DNA of 64,000 nucleotides, from assembly GCA_002633005.1 (NCBI GenBank), contig NMRA01000288.1, positions 426,685 to 490,684 of the forward strand. The letters run 5' to 3'. Position numbers and translations under genes: made by a program. Positions within the stretch are counted from its first letter, which is position 1; every line of letters starts with the position of its first letter. The DNA is from Phoronis australis. Taxonomy: Eukaryota > Phoronida > Phoronidae. Positions 11,501 through 23,100 of the stretch are shown one piece after another. Below the pieces are notes generated by a model. It did not search any database and was not told where the DNA came from. It saw nothing but the letters and a program-made list of their open reading frames with translations.

Positions 11501-14500
11501 TGTGGAGCACTATCCGGGCATCAGTCCAAAACCGCAAACACAAAACAACGATGAACCATACCCGGAAAATATGCGTTCACACCCGCTTACCTTAACGTAT
11601 ACGTTAATTGCCGAACCACACAATAAAACAACACATGCATAGTGAAACTATATAACCTATACTTCAAAAAGACTTGAAAATTTTATGATAACAACAAAAT
11701 CGAAATTCCATTTTCCCTCAACCCCCAATTATTAAAACCCGCTAGGTCCGAAAAGTCTCCTTCCGTTCGCACGCGTACTAAAAACCGGAAGATAGTTGTT
11801 TTCCGCAATTCCGCAACGCGAGCGGCCACGATACCCAACATATGGGGATGTCCGGACATGTGGGGTTGGCCCCCGGAAATGCGGCGCGTGTGTTTCAATC
11901 AGGACCCTGTCCTAAGGGATCTGCGCGATGGCTTCCGCATGCTCCAGTGACGTTTTCATGGAGATACTACCGATCGAAAAGTAGGTGTTTGGAAAACTTT
12001 CGGCCCAGTCCGGCACTTCAGACACCACCCCGGAAAAGCAGTGCAACTGAATCCCGGTTTCGCGAGGCAACTGCTCTTGAGCAATTTCCAAAAGTAACCG
12101 CCCAGCAGTATTACCAGGCTTCCACACTCTGGCGACGATCGCGACAGTGTAGGATCACCGCTCGGCCGAAGCCTATCTAGGAATTCGCCCACTCCCGGAA
12201 CACAGCACTCAAGAAAGTCGACTGGGTCGAAACGTCGCTATCGGTCTTCAGATCTAACCCAAGTTCTCCTAGCGTCACGACACGACTATCCTCCCAAAAC
12301 CGAAGCATCTCACTGGGATCGGTCCCCGCTGTTACTTTCGATGGGTGAAACCCAACCGCAACTCGGAAATAGCCCCCATGCAAGTGCATCGCAGTAAACC
12401 GCTACTCTACCCACAATGGACACTTCAACCGGACTGTCCACTGGTCGCTCCATAAAACATCGCCATGACTCCTCCGATGGTTGAGTATTCCGCGTACAAC
12501 GGTCAACATGGAAGTGAGCGTCGAAACCGCAACTCATCTCCTGTTATCCAGTCGCAAACATCACATCAGCAGGAGTCATAACCTCCCTACCCAACATCGG
12601 TGTAAACCCCGTTGACCGGCTTACACACGCTCGAATAGCTCCCGCAATTTGCGTAAGAGATTCCAATCATTCTGAATGTCGCGCACGTAACACCGAATCG
12701 CTTTCATTAAGGTCCGGTTGATGACGCTTCTTTGCAAAATATTTTGAGGGAGTAAAACACCTGCTGTCGCTCAACTATAAACACACAGCCATAATTTCCT
12801 CGATCAATGACGATGGGCTTTCCGTCACGATAAACGTAATTGTAACTCATGGGGTCGTGAACAACAGTCTCATCAACATTAATAGCAAAGTCTGGCAGAT
12901 CGAGAAGCGGCGACGTCTCGAAAGCTAGAAATGAAAAAGCAGGTTCATATCTAGACCAACTTCTGTTGTTTCTACTACGCTTTTTCCATAGAAAACACTG
13001 ATTTCACTTTTCGAAATGCTCTTGGAAAAATGACAACTTTTGGATATCCCCTTGTCGGTCTAAGCCATCTGCGTCATCGCTCATACCAGGTACTGGCAGG
13101 AATCGAGTTTCTGTAACTTCTTCCGGGAAAATGTGTAGAGTACCGTCTGTAATCAAGCCCAGGCTCTTGATCGCGGAGTTCGGATTACTATCATCTTCAC
13201 ATCTTTTGGAATCTCCAGAGGATGCAGGCGGTGATAACTTGCCACCCTTAGCTAAGCCCTCCTATTCGTGAAATCCCAAACTATCGACGTCCCGCAGTGT
13301 GGTGACTATACGTGGATCTTGACTAACGTTCAAACAATGTACATGTACACAGTTGTCACGGAAAGGTCGCTTTTGTTTTGTTCGTTGTTTGCTAGCAGCA
13401 AAACATCCAGGTAGAGGTGACTCGTTACTCTTGACCTCGTGACCGTTGCCTCTCTCTCAACAGGATAATGTATCTATGTGGTTCTCGGCTGTTACTCATA
13501 TATGTTGCCCTGTTTTGTAATATCCCTTTTTCGGCATCACCAAAGCAACCAGGAGGAGGTAAGTCGTTACTTTTGGTCTTCACCTCGTCAAAATCCCTTC
13601 TCAGCTTTGTTTCGTCCGGGTTGGTATTGTAGTACATTCAAGGCAAAGGCACACCAAATACTCAACAAAGATTACGACAGCGCAAACAGACGACTTGTCA
13701 GTCGGAATACCACAAAGCCAAGGAAGCAGACGCCCTCTTACGACCGCCGAGTCGCGTGTGAGCTTTCCATTGGTTGTTGCCGTCAGTTTTTGAGGGAGAC
13801 AACTCCACAGCTTCACAACACGGGCCTTAAAGGCGAAGGCAACCTTTTTCATGTCATTTTGAGCTAAAATAAGGTTGGTTGGTTATCCTAGACATACTTT
13901 CCACTTAATTACAGCTTTTCGTAATTTTATTAACTACTCGTCCTCTACTCCGGAAGTGACGTTTTAGGAGGCAAGCGTTTCCCGCCACTTGGTTTTGCGT
14001 TGATTTTACCGTGAGAATCTGTTCTATTCTACTTTTGTTTCGTGCTGTTTTTCAACAATTGTCGCCACCACTTTCCATCGGCGAGTATTCTGCGGCAAGA
14101 TAGGTTAGTAGGGAACTCAACTACGTTGGATTTAGAGATTGTGTAGTATGTTGTACGTTGAAAATGGCTGGAGTCGGTGACCCGTATCACAGTGACAGTA
14201 GTGTGAGTGACGGAGACCTTGTTCACAGCAGTGGTGACGAGGAATTTTTTCACGGACATTCAGTGGATGGGTACATGTTTGAGCCCGAGTATAACGAAGG
14301 CAGAGTACGCACAGGCACAGGCAGCTGTTGAGAGAAACGAGACGGCTACTGAGGACAGACGTGGTGACACATCTTGGTGGTAATGCACTGTGTGATTTGT
14401 TATGCCTACCTTAATGGAATGCTTGTGCTGTTCGACGAGGCCAAGCCACTACTGGACACGGTTAAGTGGACCTCCGGCATACCACGGACAGAGGAACAAC

Positions 14501-17500
14501 TGTCCCACTTGCCAGAGTGTCCCGCGACACACTCCCACTGGATGGTGACCTGAGCACCCAAACTGCTTACATCGTGTCGTGTGACTCCCTCGCCACACAC
14601 CTGGCACCTTCTAAATAGCTCCAACACTTTAGACAAGTCCACAATAAACTTATCAAAGTTTGGCTCACCGATCTGTTCACTGGACGACGAACTGTCCTCT
14701 TCACTGGGTGTCGAACTGGGCCTGTAATCACTCCCACTACTCAATATCGCTGCAGGGCTGCTTAGAGGCTCTGGGCTGGAGAAAACAGCACAGGGCGAAT
14801 CACTACTGGTTCCAGGAATGGCACGCTCTGGGGGTACGTTCGGAGGCACGGGTGACAGTAGATGAAGTGCCTCCACTGGCTCCAGTCACTGTACTGGCCA
14901 CAGCTCGCGAGGCTTCTCGCTTCAAAAACGCACTTCTCGGGGGTGGCGACGGGGCACTGCCGGGAATCAACACAGACGGAATGGCATCCTTCTTCAGGCG
15001 TTGTTTCTCAGGGACCTTCATCATTTCAGCGTACAAATCCCTTTCGTAATTGGACGGCAGAAAGTGTTTGCCACACACACGGTAATTCTCGACTGCTTTG
15101 TACGTTGCGTGGACGGGTAACACTGCGTTCTTCACACGAGCGAGCCAAGTACGGCGAAGTGTGTCATCCATCGGAAAGCGATGCAAAGGTACTCCCAAAG
15201 CGCGCGTGAGACGATAATTAGTACATCCCGGTACGCAGCAACAGTGTGGCATGTTGACTGACTAGTAAATGAAAGCAAACGACGACGGAACTTAACACAA
15301 CCGAGGTAGAACAATGACTGAGTCGGCAGCTCTCACAGTCACACTATATGAAAAGAAATTGGGGCGAAATGCTTGCCTCCTAAAACGTCACTTCCGGAGT
15401 AGCGGACGAGTAATTAACAAAATTACGAAAAGCTATAATTAAGTGGAAAATATGTCTAGGATAACCAACCAACCTTATTTTAGCTCAAAATGACATGAGA
15501 AAAGGTTGCCTTCGCCTTTAAGCTTCTGAGAGTCACTGCCATCTCCTCGAGTCCCTTTTCAAAAGTAACTGATAAAATTCCATGTCTATCTCGTCTACCG
15601 GGGTGTATTAAATGAGACAGCAGGAGAAGTCGACATTTGGCCGTGCCACCGTTGCTATTGCATTTACAATTTGTCAAACGAAAACTCGAACTCGTATCAC
15701 AAGTAAAAACCCATAGTGATGTTGAGCAACTGGATGACTATTTAATCGAGGGTGAATGTTTAGAAGTTTTAAAGATTTGTAAAAACAATGACGTCTCCAG
15801 GAAGTGACCGGTTAAATTATGAGTTCTATAAATATAACTACCACGAAGCCAAAAAGCCTGTAGTTGAAGTACTTGAATATTTTTAGTAGGGGAATTAATT
15901 ACGCCACGGAGACAAGGAGCCATGACGCTTCTGAAGTCTAAAGATGATGCCGACCAATATCGTTATAAAACATCAATTATGAACTACAATAAAAGTTCTT
16001 ACAGCCCGTCAACGGTAAAGCACGATATTATTAAATATAAAAATACTCATGGTCAACGTCATTTTCCATTTTATGATTTTTTAAAAGCATGCGATTCAAT
16101 AAATGGGACTTTATTTTTCAAATATTAAATATTTTCAATTCTGGACAGGTTTTTACGAGTACTGAAATTTAAACTAACCCAAAATAGATTTGTCAGTAAT
16201 GGTTTTGCTAAATATTACTTTCCGACAGAAAAGGGCGTGAGATGGTGATTCCTTGTCAGACTCATTACTTTGTACAGTGAACTCCAAAATATTACCCATA
16301 CTACTTTGCATGAAAGGTGACGCCACCCTAGCAAATGATTGACGAACTGCTATCAACAATAAGGTGTATACGAGTGTAATTTACTGGCTCTCACCAGGTG
16401 GCGAAGGAACGAAGCTATGCACTCGTCTCGCTGGTTCCCTGCGTGTCCGCTTAGGTGTCGGGGGACACGCAGATATCCTTTAAATTTCCTCGGGAATTTT
16501 TTTACACCGGCGTTTCTGATTGACTGGTCGAATTGTCATCAAGTAGGACTTTATACTTAAACAAACCAGCATAGTGGTCTGTTGTACAGAAAAGTTGCGA
16601 CATGTTCTAGAAATGTGAATCGGAAATTTGCGGTTGTGCGTTTTCGACGTGCGCATTTTTTTACTGTCGCTGACTTCTGTTTACGTTGCTGTCCTGTATT
16701 CACACACTTTGAATAACTCAGCCAGATCTGTGTGCATTGTATGCGCTTCAAGCACGCGGATATTAAACATTACTGCAGAAACGAAGTATTTGCTGTTACG
16801 CCACTTGCATGACAAGGCTAAAAATCATTCACAGTCCGCCGTTTTCTTTCGTTGTGAAGTTAACCAATAACTACCGAGGTTACATCAACCAGTGATAAAG
16901 CGCGTAGCGGACACGCAGGGAACCAGGGTTACACTCGTAAGACCGAGTGTAATCCACGTGTCGGTGTGTAATGCACTCGTATGAAGCGCCAAAGTATGAA
17001 GCGCCAAAGGGTCCTTAAACGAGCACATTTCAACGGGTAGAAATGTACTCGTTCAGCGCTACTCCGCACATGGTCTAGCTACAGGCGGTGCACCACAGGG
17101 GGGCTGAGGGGGTTTTAGCCCCTCCACTTTTTTCAGAGCTGTGCCGCCCATGATACGTGAGTGTAAAACACACTGAAACGCGAGTAGGCTAAAACCGATC
17201 GGCCTACTTACTGGTGGTGACGTTAACAGACACCAATTCACTGCTTGCCGTCCCTACCCCCGCAAGACCTGCGACCGTCTCAACGCTGACCCGGTAGGTT
17301 AAACCTGGCTTTACGCCCTTCAGTGTTAATGATGTTTTGTCCACTTTGTCAACCACTAACGTTTTCTGCAACCCTCTCTGGCCGATAGCTCGCTGGTTCC
17401 CTGCGTGCTTAGCCCAGCCAGCACGCAGGTATCACGCAGTGGCACGCGCTTTAGCATTGGTCGATGTAATCTTGGCAGTCATTGGTTAGCTTTACAACAC

Positions 17501-19966
17501 CGTGAAAAAATGATTTTAGCCTTGTCATGCAAGTGGCGTCGCAGCAACTATTTCGTTTGTGCAGTGATGTTTAATAGCCGCGTGCTTGAAGCACATACAT
17601 GCACAATAAACACATATTACGGTGTGTTATTCATACTGTATAAAGACACTATCGTAAACAAAAGTCATCGACAGTAGAAAGATGCATTCCGAAAAGGCTC
17701 AATCACAATTTCTAGGCTTCACATTTCCTGAACATAATTTTAAGCACCGGTTTGTCTGTACAACAGACCACATTTACACTTCAGTCCATCAGCCATGCCA
17801 GTTTGTTTGCGCAAAGCGCTGCCTGTTGACGAATCGACTAGCCAATCAGAAACGCCGGTGTAAAAAAATTTACAGAGGAAATTTAAGTGATACCTGCGTG
17901 CTGGCGCGGCTACCGCCCCACCTAGCGNGGCCGATAGCAGCGTATTTTACGCGGTAGTGTGTAAAGTGCCCGGATGACGGCGCAGTCCACGTAACATTTA
18001 TTTTATCTTCAGATGCGGTGGCTTTCAGACCAAAGGGAGAAGACGGTTCTGAAAAAAGTTCAAATCCACACAATGATACTCCAATGGATGCAACAAGGTT
18101 GGCTTCGGAGACCTATTTTAGTCAATTCTGTCCAGCTGGTCTTAGTAGAACATTTCAGTAATAAATCGAGATGTAATTTGGCCAAGAAACAACACACTGT
18201 TCAAAGGCTGTTCGTATAGGGTGAGCCGACCACGTGACAACTATTTCCATGTTGAGGAAAGCCATATATACCTGGGTTTTCATAAACGTCCACCAGAGGC
18301 GAAATTTTAATTTAGACCACTTATTATTCTTCTACACAATTGGCGGTCTCAAATTGTTCCTTCATAAGATGATAAGAGATTTATTGGGTTGTGAAAATTA
18401 CGCTCATTATTAATACATGAAACCAAGCTCGGCACATAAAATGACACGCAGTGTCAAACGAATTTGAAGAGATTGGGCTCAAGAAATAACGAAATGTCAC
18501 TTATTTCTTTCGAAGCCATAGAATCACGTAAGGACTCTAGATCGATTTTTTGTGATTGAAAGCGGGTTTATTACCACGTTAATATTCACAGTGTCACAGT
18601 ATAGTCTACTATGTCTGTATCTTTTCTGTATCTGTATCTGTATTTGCGTATGTACATGTACTGTTTTTGTATTTGTACATTATTTTTATACGTATATGTG
18701 TATGTATTCGTATATGTATATGTATATATACGGGGCAAAGTCTTCTGTTTGTGTGTCTTTCTCGTTTGTGATTGTGTATTTGATGAGGATTAGTGTAAAA
18801 TATGTCCAATTGGTGGCGTTTAATCCGTCAACTCCTTTTGCAACAAACATCAGATGCAAAGGTGGAGAGGGCTCTTGACTAACATGCAGTGAGTCGAATG
18901 CTGGTTTTTCAGTTCAGTACAATAACTAATAATCACATTCCTCAATTATAGTCCATAAGTAAGAGGGCCATTATAAAAACACACGATGACTGTAAAATGA
19001 ATAAAATATCGAAAATTGGAAGAACTGTGTTGTACTAATTTCCCATGGCACACAAGTAATGCACAGGTCACGAAAAAGCAGACACCCGTGAGATTTTATC
19101 AAAGTAGGCCGAGTTTTATCGTCATAACATCAACACAGCACTTCCAGTATATAAAGTAAAGACACGAAAAACACGAAAGGAAACCGACTGATCTTCTTAC
19201 TGGTGGTGATGTTCACTGACACCAATTCACTGTTTGCTGTCGGAGCTCCAGCACTTCCTGCGACTGTCTCAACGCTGACCTCGTAAGTTGAGCCTGGATT
19301 TAAATCCTTTAGCGTACACGATGTTTTATTCGGTTTGTCAACCACGATCGTTTTCTGCGACCCTTTCTCGCTGATAGCCTTGTATTTTACGAGGAAGTGT
19401 GAAAAGCTACCAGCTGACGGCTTAATCCACGTGACATCTATTTTATCTTCTGTTGCCGTGGCATTCAAAGCAGAGGGGGGAAACGGTTCTGAAATATGTT
19501 GAAATCCACGCATTGGTGCTCCAACGAATGCAACAAGGTTAGCTAAGGAACCGTATTTTAGTTAATTCCATCCAATTGGTCTCATTAGAACATTCTGATA
19601 GTAAACCGAGATGTTTTAAGCCAAATAATAGCACACCATTCAAACGTTGGCGGTATAAGACGAGCCGACAACGTGATAACTATTACCGTCCAGTTTGTTT
19701 TTTGCGGGTATCCATAAACCCGCCTTCCGTCCAAGATGCGAAATTTGGATTTAGACTACCCACCGCCGTAAAATTTGCCTCCACTTGTTCATTACTCGGA
19801 TGAAAAGAGATTTCTTGGGTTGCAAAAATTCACAGTTCCTGATTCCTTGAAATTAAGCTCGATGCATAAAATGACACGCAGTGCCCAGCGAAGTGGAAGA
19901 GTATGGCGTCAAGGACTAACAGGCACATATATATACATATACATATATACATAAATATATATATGC

Positions 19967-20063
<97 letters not shown>

Positions 20064-20120
20064 TATAGATATAGACTTGTCCATCACATATAGACACACA
20101 CATACACACATATAGATATA

Positions 20121-20178
<58 letters not shown>

Positions 20179-23100
20179 NNNNNNNNNNNNNNNNNNNNNN
20201 NNNNNNNNNNNNNNNNNNNNNNNNNNNNNNNNNNNNNNNNNNNNNNNNNNNNNNNNNNNNNNNNNNNNNNNNNNNNNNNNNNNNNNNNNNNNNNNNNNNN
20301 NNNNNNNNNNNNNNNNNNNNNNNNNNNNNNNNNNNNNNNNNNNNNNNNNNNNNNNNNNNNNNNNNNNNNNNNNNNNNNNNNNNNNNNNNNNNNNNNNNNN
20401 NNNNNNNNNNNNNNNNNNNNNNNNNNNNNNNNNNNNNNNNNNNNNNNNNNNNNNNNNNNNNNNNNNNNNNNNNNNNNNNNNNNNNNATGCAATAAAATTC
20501 TAAGTTAAGGGCTAAAATGAGCCGTCAGTGGAATAAAGTTACAAATAATCATTAAAATACTAACTTTAACATTCTCAATTAGTTGAGTTTTGGATTAGAG
20601 TTATTGAATTTGAAATATAGGTTGCTTGCTCAAACTCGAAGTTTCACCTACGTCAGGGGTACAAGTTGAAGCACAACTGAAATCCGCCATGTTTACTATT
20701 TCAGGTCCTTGAATTGAGAGTTTTGAGATTGTTTTAGAAATTCCATCGCCAATTCACCACTCACGAAGACAGTTAATGGGATCCAGAAAAGATAAGGCTT
20801 CGAAGGTTTATGCAACACCAGACTGAGGGAGGTGCACGCAGATTTTATTTGGATTTTGGACGGTTGAAGTTGGGAGCCTCGGCTTGGCAACGTTTAAGTG
20901 TCCAACCTTTATGTTTTCTTATATATATCATTGAGTGACGTCATTTGCGATAAACCCAAGCGCCTGTGGTGCATAACGAGCAGTTGACAGATCGTTTGTT
21001 TTTTTTTTGAAACTTGAAACTAAAGGAAAAATGCTTTAGCATCAACAGAAATTCAAAATCTTTATCAATAGACCATAGTAAACAGTTTAACTTCTGTTTC
21101 AGTGGCAAAGAACCACTTTGAAAAATGCAAGTAAGTCTGTTTTTCACATTCTATGCCATTAGGATTTTAAGTTGCGTAAAATTAAAAAGGAATGACGTAT
21201 CAGAAAACTGTTACGGCGTTTTCGATATTTCATATTGAACAATTCCATCAAATAAAACTTAGTCGCGCTATTGATGCCGTTCTTTTGCCTTTCTTTTTGG
21301 TAAACTTTACTAAAAAGACAAAGTCGTGTGATTCAATCAGTAACATACATGAAACAGTGAAAAGTCAAAAATCAAATTATTCAGGCTTTCTAGTTTCAGA
21401 AAATATATACTTTTACTAAGTTAAAATCTATAGTTTTGCATTGTTTTTGCTAAATGCACAGACTTTTAGAGAAGGTCTTACATCGTTTAAAAGGGTACTA
21501 ATCTGTTTTGATGACTTCAACCAATCCTCGTTCTGTCGCCCACTAACGCATCATTGCCGTCTCGGTCTCACTTATATGATTAATACAGGATTCAACTAAA
21601 AATCACTCATGTGTACCGTCTGTGTCACAAATTAGTTATATGGTTCATAGTTGGTGGTCTTTCCTTGCAGTTGTCGTGTGCTTAAAATGTAGATCACGCT
21701 TGCAAGTTTAGCAGACTTTGTAAGGAGTTTCCAAATTTTGCTCCAAACTTCTGAGGGATGTCGATCGTTACAGGACAATAGTTTGTCTCAGACAACTGGA
21801 TGAGGAAAGTCGTTTTTACTATCTGTAAAACAGGCCAAAACAGGGTTTGGTATCCCTTTAAGTTCAAATCACTGAGAGAGGTACTAAACGTTGTCTTTAA
21901 AGTTCTTTAAAAAACAAAGCACCCGATTCACACTGGTCGTGACACGGTAGGTATTTTGAGCTATCATCCAATATAAAATTAAGAGAACGTTCTTTTCTTA
22001 CGACTACATTTCGTATCCCAGGAACCACGTTTTTTGTGCTGCACGTTTCTGTGTTCAGCGGACATCGTGTTTGTCGTTGTTCTTCGGCATAGGACGCTGT
22101 TAGTGAAAACCCCGTGAGGCTTTGAGGAATATTGACCTCACTTTAACAGTACACACAACACTTTGAAGAAGCCATAAACAACAAAAAATACTTAAAACTC
22201 ACTAATTGTAATGTTTACCGACTTCTGTTCACTGTGTGCTGTCGATCCACGGGTACCTGCGACGCTTTCTATGCTGACTCGATATGATGATCCGGGTTCC
22301 AAGTCCGTGAGATTTAACGATGTTTCTTTACCTTTCTCAACAAAAATCGTTTTCTGCAACTCCTCTGCGTTGATTGGTGTGTACTTGACGAGGTGGTGGC
22401 TAAAGCCCCCAGATGTCGGCGCTGTCCATTTGACACCAGTTATCTTACCGTCAGTTGTGATGACTTTCACGTCAGACGGAGGTAATGATTCTAGAAGACA
22501 CAAACAGGCATTGATGAGGAGGAAGGCTCATTTTTATTACAAAAATGTTCATAGATTATCGACACCAAATGTACTAACTTGTTGTGACTGTTGCCGATAA
22601 AGGCACACTCGTTATCGCACCAGGGATCTTCGACGACACCACCGTAACGGAGACATTGTACGTACTTCCAGGAGTCAGACCAGTTATACTTAGGGCCGTT
22701 CTTTCGCTTTTCTCCACCACTTTGGACGTGGTGACAACCGGGACCCGTCCGTCGATTGGAGTGTAATCAACAACGTAGTGGGAAAAGCTGCCAGATTTGG
22801 GTGAGACCCATTTCACATCGAGATCCGTTGTTGTTGAGCTGATGTTAAGTGACGCTGGAGGCAATGGTCCTGTGGGAACAACACTACTATCATAATCATC
22901 ATTTTCAACACAGACGTGCCCATCAACACTATTACAACCATCAGCATCATACTCTCATGAATGTCATGATTATCACCGCCGCCACCACTGTCGTTGTCAC
23001 CATCATCATCATCGTCGTCGTCATCATCATCGTCATCATCGTGGTCATCGTCGTAGCTATGGTAGCAATAATCATCACCACAGTCATAGTGACTATCATC

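Larger units (their letters stand above)
13831..15517. mobile_element. Kolobok-like element 1 with long terminal inverted repeats
   Basis: TTAA at 13,827-13,830 and 15,518-15,521. The ends (AGGCGAAGGCAACC) start terminal inverted repeats of about 155 bases, nearly identical (13,831-13,985 against 15,362-15,517; for example TTGGTTGGTTATCCTAGACA on one side and its complement on the other). Kolobok transposons are known for TTAA duplications and for THAP zinc fingers. No DDE transposase is present, so it is non-autonomous. It carries two convergent ORFs, one per strand. Confidence 0.85.

Noticed and set aside
19830-20492. 220-codon ORF through the (CA)n/(AT)n region
   Set aside because: Half of it is the N gap and the rest is microsatellite.
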